Below the pieces are notes generated by a model. The model ran no database searches, was not told the DNA's origin, and saw only the letters and a list, made by a program, of their open reading frames with translations. The position numbers and the translations under genes are program-made. DNA of 64,000 nt. It comes from OCS116 cluster bacterium AG-435-F03. GTDB taxonomy: Bacteria; Pseudomonadota; Alphaproteobacteria; MED-G09. Shown piece after piece: positions 26,105 to 34,719 of the stretch. Positions within the stretch are counted from its first letter, which is position 1, and each line of letters starts with the position of its first letter. The stretch lies in NCBI GenBank assembly GCA_003212795.1, contig QCOV01000002.1, forward strand, positions 1 to 64,000, given 5' to 3'.

Positions 26105-26860
26105 ATGAATAATAAACTTCCAATTAGTTGTTTTATAATTGCGCAAGATGAAGCAGACAGAATAGCTAATACAATTGAATCTGTTATAGACATTGTTGAT
26201 GAGGTGATTGTTGTTGACTCTGGATCAACAGATGGAACACAAGATTTAGCTAGGCAATTAGGTTGTAAAGTTTTTTTCAATAAGTGGAAAGGTTATGGTC
26301 CGCAAAAACGATTTGGTGAAGATCGCGCAAAAAACGAATGGTTACTTAACCTTGATGCAGATGAATATTTATCTGATCAAATTAAATCAGAAATATTACA
26401 AATTTTTGATGATAATAATAATCAGTACAATTTCTTTTCAATGAAAGTTACTCCAATCTATCCAAACTGGAAAAGACCAAGGATTTTCTCTGCATCGCAT
26501 GAATGTGTAAGATTATACAATAAAAGATTTGGAAGATTTTCAAATTCACCTGTTCATGACTCAGTAGAAACAAACAATTCAAAAATTTTTTATTTTAAAA
26601 ATCATGTTTATCATAATTCTGTTAGATCATATAAACATCTAATAGAAAAGGAGGAGAGTTATATTCAACTTCAATCAAAAACTTTGAAGGATAAAAATAA
26701 GATATTTTTATTTTTGAGAATTTTTGTTGAGTTTCCCCTTGCCTTTATAAAATATTATTTCATCCGAAGACATTTTACTGGCGCATTAACAGGATTAGTA
26801 ACATCCTTAATATTAGCTTATTATAGATGGAAAAGGGTGATAGTTCTATTTAAGAGTTAA
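26105..26860 (+). CDS. Family 2 glycosyltransferase (WaaE/KdtX-like)
   Basis: The 251-residue protein has the GT-A core: ISCFIIAQDEADRI at the N-terminus, VIVVDSGSTDGT, and the metal-binding LDADE (84-87). The downstream WKGYGPQKRFGEDRAKNEW stretch is characteristic of the WaaE/KdtX group that adds a sugar to the LPS core. A C-terminal region with hydrophobic and basic residues may associate with the membrane. It is divergent from the cytochrome c-PQQ dehydrogenase and converges on the hydrolase. The sugar is not predictable. Confidence 0.85.
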   Translation: MNNKLPISCFIIAQDEADRIANTIESVIDIVDEVIVVDSGSTDGTQDLARQLGCKVFFNKWKGYGPQKRFGEDRAKNEWLLNLDADEYLSDQIKSEILQIFDDNNNQYNFFSMKVTPIYPNWKRPRIFSASHECVRLYNKRFGRFSNSPVHDSVETNNSKIFYFKNHVYHNSVRSYKHLIEKEESYIQLQSKTLKDKNKIFLFLRIFVEFPLAFIKYYFIRRHFTGALTGLVTSLILAYYRWKRVIVLFKS

Positions 26861-26862
26861 TT

Positions 26863-27771
26863 TTATTCGTCACAAGATCTTATGTGATTATGTATCTTAT
26901 CAACTATCCAATCATGCGTTCCTTCCGGAAGATCGTGCCCCCACCCATCAAGAATTTCTATATTTGATCCTGATATATTTCTATGTGTATCTTTTCCTGC
27001 TTCTAAAGGAACAAGATTATCAGATGAACCATGTAGCACTAAGGTCGGTAAAGATATTTTTTTTAATCTAAGAGTTCTATCACCATCATCACCTATAGCA
27101 GCATATTGTCTTGTTGAGCCATCTGGATAATACATTCTGTCATAGCGATAGGAAAATTTTTCTCTTAAAATTTCTTCAGAAGTTGAATATTTTGGAGATG
27201 CCCACAATCTTCTTGTCATAAGATTGTTTTCTATAACATCTTCTTTACTTGATGATTTTGGTTGACGAGTCAGTCCTTCTATTACCTCCTTTGATGGCCT
27301 TGGTAATTTTGGATTACCAGATGTAGACATTACAGAAATAAGACTTTTACATCTATCAGGATAGTTAAAAGCGACAAGTTGAGCGATCATCCCGCCCATA
27401 GAGGTTCCTAGAATATGTGCTTTTTTTATAGATAACTCACTTAAAATATTTATACAATCCTCGGCCATATCTTTAAGTGAATATGGAACTTTTGGTTTTT
27501 CCACATCTTTTGATAATTTTTCTCTAGAAAAAGAATATTTCCAGATCAAATTCATATCATCAATTTTATTGTCTTCAAACTTATGACTCAAACCAACATC
27601 CCTATTATCAAAAATAATTACTCTAAATTCTCTTTCTACAATTTTATTTATTAGATTAATTGGCCAGTCACATAGCTGAGATCCAAATCCAGAAATCATA
27701 ATCAAAGGTATATTGTCTTTATGCCCAAATTCTTGAACTTCTAAATTGATGTTATTTGAAGAAACTTGCAT
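26863..27771 (-). CDS. Alpha/beta-fold hydrolase
   Basis: The 302-residue protein has the alpha/beta hydrolase fold with nucleophile S124 in GTSMGGMIAQL, an acid residue in LHGSSDNLVP and a C-terminal GWGHDLPEG histidine. An oxyanion-region NRDVGLSHKF follows the VIIFD strand. Relatives include esterases and carboxymuconolactone or epoxide hydrolase-like enzymes; the substrate is not evident. It is the last gene of a leftward run with two acyl-CoA ligases, the ArsC/Spx-like gene and Coq4, eight bases below the upstream ligase. Confidence 0.85.
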   Translation of the reverse strand: MQVSSNNINLEVQEFGHKDNIPLIMISGFGSQLCDWPINLINKIVEREFRVIIFDNRDVGLSHKFEDNKIDDMNLIWKYSFSREKLSKDVEKPKVPYSLKDMAEDCINILSELSIKKAHILGTSMGGMIAQLVAFNYPDRCKSLISVMSTSGNPKLPRPSKEVIEGLTRQPKSSSKEDVIENNLMTRRLWASPKYSTSEEILREKFSYRYDRMYYPDGSTRQYAAIGDDGDRTLRLKKISLPTLVLHGSSDNLVPLEAGKDTHRNISGSNIEILDGWGHDLPEGTHDWIVDKIHNHIRSCDE

Positions 27772-27779
27772 TTCAAAGA

Positions 27780-29339
27780 CTAAGAAATATTTCTATCTTT
27801 ACCTTCCCAATACGGAGCTCTCAGTTCTCTTCTAAGAATTTTACCGCTAGGGTTTCTTGGAAGTTCTTGTGCAAAATCTATTGATTTTGGACATTTGTAG
27901 CCAGCTATTTTGGTTTTCACAAAGTCAATTATTTCTTTATCTTCTAATTCTTTATTTGTAACTACTATTCCTTTAACTGCCTCTCCCCATTTATCATCAG
28001 GTATTCCTATAACAGCTGCATCAGAAATATTTTCATGTGCCATAAGTGCATTTTCAACCTCAGCTGGATAAACATTTTCGCCTCCTGAGACAATCATGTC
28101 TTTAACTCTATCATGAATATATAAGAATTTTTCATCATCAAAATAACCTGCATCACCAGTATAGAACCATTCGTCTATTATAGACTCTTGAGTTGCGTCT
28201 TCTTTATTCCAATACCCCTTCATAACACACTGACCTTTTATAAGTATTTCTCCCACTTGACCATCTTCTACTTCGTTATTTTTCTCATCAACTATTTTTA
28301 TATCAATACCAGGGTATGCTCTTCCACATGATCTTAGTTTTCCTTTTTTAGGGTCATGGTCCTCTGGTCTCATTGTTGTCCCCAGTCCAGTAGTCTCTGT
28401 TAATCCATAAACTTGCCAAAAATCACAGCCCATAACATCAATAGCTTTTTTAAGAGTGTCCTCAGCTATAGGCGATGCCCCATAAAGAACCTGTCTTAAA
28501 GAAGAAAAATCAGTATTACCAACATTTGGATGGTTTAATAAAAATAAAATAATAGCTGGAACAAGAAGGGCTAACTCAATTTTTTCTTTTTCAATTAAAC
28601 TTAAAATCAGTTCAGGGTCAACTTCAGGTATTATAATATTTTTACAACCAAAAACTATTCCCATTACCCCCATATTGGCACCAGCAACATGAAATACTGG
28701 AGAACAGATAATGTTTGCCGAACCTTCGTGCCAGTCCTTTCCCCAGGTTTTTTCTACCATTTGATTAGATTCAATGAAGTTCCTATTTGTTAGTTGAACA
28801 CCTTTTGGATGCCCTGTAGTTCCTGAAGTATAAAGTTGAATAACATCATCTTCTACATTTGACTCAAGCATAGGATCTTTATCATCAAATCTATCTCTCC
28901 ATGCAATATAATCTTCCCACTCTGAACCCTCATCCATAGAAATTATTTTTTTTACTGTTGGAATCTCGTCAATTATTTCTTTAATTATTGGATAAAATTC
29001 TTTACCTACAAAAAGAATTTCGCTTTTAGAGTCATTTATTACATAAGAAACTTCAGGCGGAGCAAGACGCCAATTTATACCCACTGCTACAGTTCGTGAT
29101 TTCATTGTTCCATAAAGAAACTCAAAAAATAGATCTGAATTTTTTGCGAGAAAAGCAACTCTTCCATCTGGCTCACAGCCTTCGTTTACTATTCCCTGAG
29201 CCACTCTATTTGCATTACTATCAAATTCTGAATATGTTAACTCTCTATTATTGAATTTACTTACAATTAAATTAGATGACTCTTCAACTCTCCACCTAAA
29301 AATATCTACTAATGAATTTTTTTCTGGTAACCTTCCCAT
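27780..29339 (-). CDS. AMP-forming acyl-CoA ligase (FadD-like)
   Basis: The 519-residue protein has the ANL superfamily motifs: phosphate loop LYTSGTTGHPKG (about 169-180), QVYGLTETTG, a YTGDAGYFD A8 hinge region and a C-terminal catalytic lysine in PRNPSGKILRREL. It should activate a carboxylic acid with ATP and CoA. The acid is unknown; the length fits medium-to-long-chain or aryl acid ligases. It lies upstream of the alpha/beta hydrolase in the same operon-like run, eight bases apart, and 56 bases after the FATP-like gene. The start begins MGRLPEKNSLVDIF. Confidence 0.88.
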   Translation of the reverse strand: MGRLPEKNSLVDIFRWRVEESSNLIVSKFNNRELTYSEFDSNANRVAQGIVNEGCEPDGRVAFLAKNSDLFFEFLYGTMKSRTVAVGINWRLAPPEVSYVINDSKSEILFVGKEFYPIIKEIIDEIPTVKKIISMDEGSEWEDYIAWRDRFDDKDPMLESNVEDDVIQLYTSGTTGHPKGVQLTNRNFIESNQMVEKTWGKDWHEGSANIICSPVFHVAGANMGVMGIVFGCKNIIIPEVDPELILSLIEKEKIELALLVPAIILFLLNHPNVGNTDFSSLRQVLYGASPIAEDTLKKAIDVMGCDFWQVYGLTETTGLGTTMRPEDHDPKKGKLRSCGRAYPGIDIKIVDEKNNEVEDGQVGEILIKGQCVMKGYWNKEDATQESIIDEWFYTGDAGYFDDEKFLYIHDRVKDMIVSGGENVYPAEVENALMAHENISDAAVIGIPDDKWGEAVKGIVVTNKELEDKEIIDFVKTKIAGYKCPKSIDFAQELPRNPSGKILRRELRAPYWEGKDRNIS

Positions 29340-29395
29340 TATCTTCCTCTTAAAAAAATAATTATGAAATAATGAAAAAAAATGGTCAATAAAGA

Positions 29396-31174
29396 TTATA
29401 ATTTTATATCTTTATTTATTAATTTTTCATAAAAACTAACATCTAAATTAGTATAGTTTTCATTTTTATCGTCAATAAAAAATAGAGGATCTGAAACATC
29501 CTGCGGATTATAGCCTTCCTTTACAAGATCAACCTTTTTATGCTTAAAAGTTCCAGTTATCTCAATTTCTTTTTTTATTCTTAAAATTAGTGGCATAGCA
29601 TAACTTGGTAAAGAATTTTTCAGATGGGAATAAAGATCTTTTAAATTTATATCGCTATTTGCCACTAGGGCCGCCATTCCAGCTTTCCCATCATTTCCTG
29701 GCAAATCAACGCCATATACATTAACTTCTTCTATATTATTAAAACCTTGAAATGCATGAGCAACCTCTGAAGTAGCTACATTTTCACCCTTCCATCTAAA
29801 AGTATCTCCTATTCTATCAATAAAATAAAAGTATCCATCTTTATCGCGACTTAATAAATCTCCTGACCTAAACCACTTATCTTCTTTTACAAATACATCG
29901 CTTAGGATTTTCTTTTGTGTTGCTTGTTTATCTACATAACCATCAAAACCAGCAGCATCAATTTGTATCTCGCCAATTGCTTCACCGACCTCTCCGTCCT
30001 CACAAGGTATACAAAATCCTTTTTCATCTCTTATTGGTTCTTCTTTTTCAACATCAAACTTTACAATTTCAATATTTAACATTTTTTTTAGATAACCTGG
30101 AACTCTACCTATAGCTCCACTTTTTCCATCATAATTAATTAGAGATATATTTCCCTCAGTTGCACCATAAAATTCTAAAATTCTTTTTATTTTAAATCTA
30201 TTTTTAAAGTCATCCCAAATATCTGGCCTTAAACCATTACCAGTTGCTATTCTTAGATTATGATTTTGTTCAAATTTATGCTCAGGAGCATTAAGTAAAT
30301 ATCTGCACAATTCACCAATATATTGAAAAATAGTGACATTATATTTATTAACATCAGACCAAAAATCATTTACTGAAAATTTTCTTTTTAATACTAGCGA
30401 TGCCCCAGTTGTTAACGCTAAGCCTACAGCAATAATCCCACCTGCTGAGTGATAAAGAGGTAAAACATTATAAATCCTATCTGTTTTTTTAGGAACAACT
30501 GCAGATGCAAACCCCATAAGCATTAATCTTAATCGTCTATGTGTAATCGTCGCAGCCTTAGGGTCGCCGGTTGTACCTGAGGTGTAAATATAAAGAGCAA
30601 CATCTTCATTAGTCACATCATAGTCAATCGCAGGCATTACAATGCTTAGGTTCTCGAGAGTTAATCCTAAGTTATTATAATCTTGTTTATTGATATCACC
30701 CTCTACCCAAACCTGAAAACTACCTTTTACTGTATCATCCGTAGTTTCAAAATTACTTATTAGCTCTTTGCCTAATATGAGTTTACTAGCTCCAGATATG
30801 CTTAAAGAGTGATTCAAGGGATGACCTGTAAGATTTGTGTTGATTAAGGCAGAAGTACCTCCAACTTGAGCAATACCTATCCAAGCCATTAAGAATTCAG
30901 GTCTATTCTCCATAAGAAGCGCTACTACATCACCCTTTTGTAATCCATTATCAAGAAACCAATGTGAATACTGATTTGCGCCATTAATTAATTCCCTATA
31001 GGTAATCTCTTTGTCCTCGAAATATATAGCTACAGAATCAGGTGCACTATCAGCATAACCAGCTATTTTTTTTGTTATTATTGCGCTTTCATCATTATTA
31101 ATAGATTTTAAAGACGATAATATTCTTCTTAGAGTTGATAAATAGATTAATTCATTCTTAATTTTTGTTAACAT
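29396..31174 (-). CDS. Very-long-chain acyl-CoA synthetase / FATP-like ligase
   Basis: The 592-residue protein is a second ANL ligase. It has the YTSGTTGDPKAA loop (197-208), GRVPGYLKKMLNIEIVKFD and the FRWKGENVATSEVAHAF region characteristic of the FATP/very-long-chain acyl-CoA synthetase (SLC27A) branch, as well as the hydrophobic loop around AWIGIAQVGGTSALIN. In bacteria such enzymes activate long fatty or sterol-like acids. It overlaps the ArsC/Spx-like gene by one base (TAATG). With the FadD-like ligase downstream it makes two acid-activating enzymes in the same run. Confidence 0.85.
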   Translation of the reverse strand: MLTKIKNELIYLSTLRRILSSLKSINNDESAIITKKIAGYADSAPDSVAIYFEDKEITYRELINGANQYSHWFLDNGLQKGDVVALLMENRPEFLMAWIGIAQVGGTSALINTNLTGHPLNHSLSISGASKLILGKELISNFETTDDTVKGSFQVWVEGDINKQDYNNLGLTLENLSIVMPAIDYDVTNEDVALYIYTSGTTGDPKAATITHRRLRLMLMGFASAVVPKKTDRIYNVLPLYHSAGGIIAVGLALTTGASLVLKRKFSVNDFWSDVNKYNVTIFQYIGELCRYLLNAPEHKFEQNHNLRIATGNGLRPDIWDDFKNRFKIKRILEFYGATEGNISLINYDGKSGAIGRVPGYLKKMLNIEIVKFDVEKEEPIRDEKGFCIPCEDGEVGEAIGEIQIDAAGFDGYVDKQATQKKILSDVFVKEDKWFRSGDLLSRDKDGYFYFIDRIGDTFRWKGENVATSEVAHAFQGFNNIEEVNVYGVDLPGNDGKAGMAALVANSDINLKDLYSHLKNSLPSYAMPLILRIKKEIEITGTFKHKKVDLVKEGYNPQDVSDPLFFIDDKNENYTNLDVSFYEKLINKDIKL

Positions 31175-31536
31175 TACTTCTTTAATTTTTCTAAATACTT
31201 TTGTTGTTCATCTAAAAAGCCTGGCTCTAACTGCTTCATTGCCTTTGAATTTATTTCCCAAAATGGTCTCTTAATGAGAGTGGGAAAATTTTTTAATATT
31301 GTCAAAGCATCAGATTCAAAATCGTTTTTTAAATTTTGATCGAGTTGTCTCCAGGTTGTGCTTTTCTTGTTAAGGGCTTTATCAATGCCATGAACAGTCA
31401 GCCATTCTTTGATTTTACTTTTTTTTATTGGATTAGTCTTAATATCAAAAAACTCATATGAATAATTATTATCTTTAAGCCACTTAATTGCTTTTCGACA
31501 GCTATCGCAATTTTTTAAGCCATATATATTTATCAT
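31174..31536 (-). CDS. ArsC/Spx-family thioredoxin-fold protein (YffB-like)
   Basis: The 120-residue protein has the ArsC fold with C10-D-S-C13 in YGLKNCDSCRKAIKWL, and the helix pattern with LTVHGIDKALNKKSTTWRQL and the RPFWEIN segment. The C-x-x-C here matches the YffB/Spx-like branch rather than the single-Cys classical arsenate reductase, so a thiol reductase or regulator is more likely than arsenate detoxification. It lies just after Coq4, four bases apart, with a one-base overlap to the FATP-like gene downstream. Confidence 0.82.
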   Translation of the reverse strand: MINIYGLKNCDSCRKAIKWLKDNNYSYEFFDIKTNPIKKSKIKEWLTVHGIDKALNKKSTTWRQLDQNLKNDFESDALTILKNFPTLIKRPFWEINSKAMKQLEPGFLDEQQKYLEKLKK

Positions 31537-31540
31537 AGAT

Positions 31541-32320
31541 TTATGCCGCTACTTGAGAGGTTTTTCTCAAATGATTTTCTTCCTTAATAGAAAATTCATT
31601 TAGCACTTCTTTATAAAGCTCAGGTTTACCTGCTTTAAGAATAGCTCTTACTTCAGTTATTGGCTTTTCTAGTAATTTTTCCCAATCCGCACATGCCCAA
31701 AATGACGCTTCTTTTCCTAATTTATATCCCTCTTTAACAACATCACGTAAATCAATATTGAAATTTAATTCTTTAGTGACCTTGCCCATTATTCTGTAAC
31801 CATAAAGTACAATCGCACCAATTCCTCTATTTTTCTCTTGTGCATATGTAAAAGCTAATAAACTTAGTTCACCAAGAGCGTCTCGACCGTATCCTGTTGT
31901 AACATGCCATAAATCATGCATGTCACGTAATCTTGTGTGAAAAATATTCTCTTCTTCAGTTTTGTTGGGGTCAAAATTGATTTCACTAGCAGAAACTAGC
32001 TCATCAGGAGTAAGTTTCTCTTTATAAATAAAATTGTAATAATTTTTACCGAGTGATCCTTCGGGTAGCTGTGCCAAATAATCTTTTCTCTTTAATGTAT
32101 CAATTAAATGTATTTTATTCTCTAAAATCCTTTTTCCTACATCACTTTTTTTAAATTCTCTAAAAGCTTTACGATTTGTACCTCCTAAAGCATCAATTAC
32201 ATGAAAGACTTGTACAGTATCTTCCTTATTAGCAGCAAGTGCCCTAAGCGCTTTTAGCGCCTTAATAGGCTTTATTCTGTTAGCCCATAATGATTTTAAA
32301 TAAACAATAAAATTTTTCAT
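31541..32320 (-). CDS. coq4: Coq4 family ubiquinone biosynthesis protein
   Basis: The 259-residue protein carries the Coq4 metal motif HDLWH (135-139) with E151, in the frame RDMHDLWHVTTGYGRDALGE. The protein is helical otherwise. Coq4 organises the ubiquinone complex in eukaryotes and has recently been implicated in C1 decarboxylation/hydroxylation of the quinone ring. Some alphaproteobacteria carry it. Here it precedes the ArsC/Spx-like gene, four bases apart, at the head of the leftward run. The other ubiquinone gene in the window, coq7, lies about 1.2 kb away on the opposite strand. Quinone type cannot be determined from sequence. Confidence 0.88.
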   Translation of the reverse strand: MKNFIVYLKSLWANRIKPIKALKALRALAANKEDTVQVFHVIDALGGTNRKAFREFKKSDVGKRILENKIHLIDTLKRKDYLAQLPEGSLGKNYYNFIYKEKLTPDELVSASEINFDPNKTEEENIFHTRLRDMHDLWHVTTGYGRDALGELSLLAFTYAQEKNRGIGAIVLYGYRIMGKVTKELNFNIDLRDVVKEGYKLGKEASFWACADWEKLLEKPITEVRAILKAGKPELYKEVLNEFSIKEENHLRKTSQVAA

Positions 32321-32436
32321 AACTTAAAATACTAAAAAAAAAATTAAATAAAACAAAAATTTAAAGAAAATTAACAATTATTATGACAATATTCAAATTG
32401 CTTTTTTAAATTAATTTCTTATTTATTAAATAAATT

Positions 32437-32523
32437 GCGGGTGTGGCGGAACTGGTAGACGCGCCAGATTCAAAATCTGGTTCTGTTAACAGAGTGGGAG
32501 TTCAAGTCTCCCCACCCGCACCA
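32437..32523 (+). tRNA. tRNA-Leu (anticodon CAA)
   Basis: Cloverleaf of 87 bases with a long variable arm (TTCTGTTAACAGAG) and CCA encoded. Acceptor GCGGGTG pairs with CACCCGC. The anticodon stem CCAGA/TCTGG holds TTCAAAA, so the anticodon is CAA (reads TTG). The next gene starts 11 bases after it. Confidence 0.97.
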
Positions 32524-32534
32524 AAAGTAGAGAT

Positions 32535-33110
32535 ATGAAAAAAATTAATACAAAAATATTAGAATTAGTAAAAAATAAAAATTCATCGAGATTTTTATAT
32601 TTGATTTCCTTTATTGAAAGTATTTTCTTTCCTATCCCGACAGATCTTTTCATTATTCCAATTGCACTCATTAACAAAAATAGAGTTTTTTATATTACTT
32701 TACTGACAACAATTTTTTCTGTTCTAGGAGGGATAATTGGTTATATAATTGGGCTTTATTTCTTTAATGAAATTGGTCAAACCTTACTTAGTTATTACAA
32801 TTTAGAAAATCAATTCACATTTTTCACTGATCTCATTATTGAATATGGTTATCTTTTTATATTCATTGCAGGATTTACTCCTGTTCCCTATAAAATTGCT
32901 GCTATTGGTTCAGGATTTATAAACCTTCCAATCCTGATATTCATCATTGCAAGTTTTTTTTCAAGAGGCTTAAGATTTTTTATAGTTACATATTTTAGTT
33001 CTAGGCTTGGTGCTAGTGCAGAAAAAATAGTAAGTAAATATTTCTTTTACATATCACTTTTATTATTCTTAATTGTTATAATAATTTTAATATCTGAAAT
33101 AATCTTATGA
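32535..33110 (+). CDS. VTT-domain (DedA/YqaA-like) membrane protein
   Basis: The 191-residue protein has about four membrane helices. It shows the SNARE-associated/VTT domain pattern of YqaA: an N-terminal FIESIFFPIPTDLFIIPIAL segment, GGIIGYIIGLYF, and the GFTPVPYKIAAIGSGF re-entrant loop. DedA relatives flip lipids (polyprenyl or phospholipid). It is coupled to dsbB by a four-base overlap. YqaA-DsbB-Coq7 is a frequent alphaproteobacterial order. Confidence 0.85.
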   Translation: MKKINTKILELVKNKNSSRFLYLISFIESIFFPIPTDLFIIPIALINKNRVFYITLLTTIFSVLGGIIGYIIGLYFFNEIGQTLLSYYNLENQFTFFTDLIIEYGYLFIFIAGFTPVPYKIAAIGSGFINLPILIFIIASFFSRGLRFFIVTYFSSRLGASAEKIVSKYFFYISLLLFLIVIIILISEIIL

Positions 33111-33571
33111 AACCAAATTTATTTATATTTTTTGTATCAGTATGCGTGATTATTTTTGTACATTACTTGGAATATATCGGTTTTACTCCATGCCAATTAT
33201 GTTTTTATCAAAGATGGCCATGGTATCTAATAATAATTTTGAGCTTTGTTTCAATTTTTTATAACAATATAATTTATCCTTATAATAAGTTCATAATCTT
33301 TTTACTTTTTGTTGGTAGTGCTGCATACGCAGGTTGGCATGCTGGAATAGAATGGGCTTTTTGGCAAGGACCCTCTACTTGCGCAACTGGTACAAATAAA
33401 ATTGAAAGTCATGATGATTTATTAGAAAACATACAAAGTATTCAGTCTTTTGTGCCATGTAATGAAGCAAGTTTTAGATTTCTTGGTTTATCTTTAGCAG
33501 GTTATAACTTTATTTCATCTCTAATAATGTCTATATATACTTTTTTATTTTTAAGGAATGAAAATGAATAA
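33107..33571 (+). CDS. dsbB: Disulfide bond formation protein DsbB
   Basis: The 154-residue membrane protein has four hydrophobic segments and the two essential cysteine pairs of DsbB: C29-Q-L-C32 in TPCQLCFYQR and C92/C118 in the second periplasmic loop. DsbB reoxidises DsbA and passes electrons to ubiquinone. The ATG overlaps the preceding gene by four bases. It precedes coq7 with a short overlap; the quinone link makes that pairing sensible. No DsbA is seen in the window. Confidence 0.9.
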   Translation: MKPNLFIFFVSVCVIIFVHYLEYIGFTPCQLCFYQRWPWYLIIILSFVSIFYNNIIYPYNKFIIFLLFVGSAAYAGWHAGIEWAFWQGPSTCATGTNKIESHDDLLENIQSIQSFVPCNEASFRFLGLSLAGYNFISSLIMSIYTFLFLRNENE

Positions 33572-34091
33572 ATCTCGTCTTGAAGAAATAATTAGAGTGG
33601 ATCATGCCGGAGAACATGGAGCAACATCAATATATAAAGGTACTCTTGATATCTTAAATTTATTTGGCGATAAAGAAACAATATCAATCATTCAAGATAT
33701 GGCAGAAGGTGAAAAAAAACATGTTAAAGAATTTAATAGATTGATTAAAGATAAATCCATAAGGCCTACGGCTTTATTACCTATTTGGAAAATGGCTGGC
33801 TATTCATTAGGAGCCTTATCGGCCATTCACAGTAAGAATGCAATAATGGTATGTACAGAGGCAGTTGAGGAAGTTATTGACAAACATTACTCCGACCAAA
33901 TTGAAGAATTAGAACAATCTGGCAAGGAGGAATCTCTTTTGAACTCTATTAGGGAATTTCATGCAGAAGAAGTGGAGCATGAAATGATAGCTAGGGAAGA
34001 AATGGATGAAATTTCTCCCATAATGAATATATTTAAAGATGTTGTTAAAATTGGTTGTAAAACTGCAATAAAAATATCAGAAAAAATCTAA
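33564..34091 (+). CDS. coq7: Coq7 (ubiquinone ring hydroxylase, DMQ monooxygenase)
   Basis: The 175-residue protein is a diiron ferritin-like enzyme that hydroxylates demethoxyubiquinone. Metal motifs are visible: VDHAGEHGATSIYKG, MAEGEKKHVKEF (E-x-x-H), CTEAVEEVIDKHY and FHAEEVEHEMIARE. It starts at the ATG at 33564 rather than 33558. The AAGGA site gives about six bases of spacing for the second ATG but only one for the first. It overlaps the dsbB tail and converges on the HNH gene with a four-base overlap. Confidence 0.93.
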   Translation: MNKSRLEEIIRVDHAGEHGATSIYKGTLDILNLFGDKETISIIQDMAEGEKKHVKEFNRLIKDKSIRPTALLPIWKMAGYSLGALSAIHSKNAIMVCTEAVEEVIDKHYSDQIEELEQSGKEESLLNSIREFHAEEVEHEMIAREEMDEISPIMNIFKDVVKIGCKTAIKISEKI

Positions 34092-34657
34092 TTTTCTAAT
34101 TCTATATCCCAATATAGGAAATCCATCCAACTTTCATGAAGATAATTAGGCGGAAAACTTTTACCGTTCCTGTGCAGTTCATGAACATTTGGTTTAAAAG
34201 GTAATTGGATTGGGTGCATTTTAATATCTTGATGCAATTTGTTAGATTTTTTTAAATTACAAGATGAACATGCAGTAATAACATTACTCCATGTGGTAAG
34301 TCCGCCTTTTGATCTTGGAACAAAATGATCAAAAGTTAGATCTTCTTTTGAACCACAATATTGACACATAAATTTATCTCTTAAAAAAACATTAAATCTT
34401 GTAAATGCTGGCCATTCTGGAGGTTTGATATAATCTTTAAGAGATACAACAGATGGGATTTCAATCTCAGTACTTGGTGACCTTACTTTTAAATCATAAG
34501 TAGAAACAATATTTACTCTATCTAGATAAACTGCCTTTATTGCATCCTGCCATGACCATAAAGATAAAGGATAATATGAAAGAGGTTGATAGTCTGCATT
34601 CAAAACAAGTGCTGGACATGAATCAGGATGGGAATTATTTGTTAAGGTCGTATTCAT
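34088..34657 (-). CDS. HNH endonuclease family protein
   Basis: The 189-residue protein has a zinc-binding HNH domain at about residues 98-141: CQYCGSKEDLTFDHFVPRSKGGLTTWSNVITACSSCNLKKS. The DH pair and the N in WSNVITAC are the catalytic candidates, and the two CxxC pairs bind zinc. The N-terminal half (PALVLNADYQPLSYYPLSLWSWQDAIKAVYLDRVNIV) is conserved in alphaproteobacterial members. A nick- or McrA-like nuclease role is inferred from the family only. It converges with coq7, sharing four bases. Confidence 0.85.
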   Translation of the reverse strand: MNTTLTNNSHPDSCPALVLNADYQPLSYYPLSLWSWQDAIKAVYLDRVNIVSTYDLKVRSPSTEIEIPSVVSLKDYIKPPEWPAFTRFNVFLRDKFMCQYCGSKEDLTFDHFVPRSKGGLTTWSNVITACSSCNLKKSNKLHQDIKMHPIQLPFKPNVHELHRNGKSFPPNYLHESWMDFLYWDIELEN

Positions 34658-34719
34658 ATATCTGCTATTAATGTATAATAATTAATCCTAGAAAATTTTA
34701 AAATAAAAATAAACAAATA

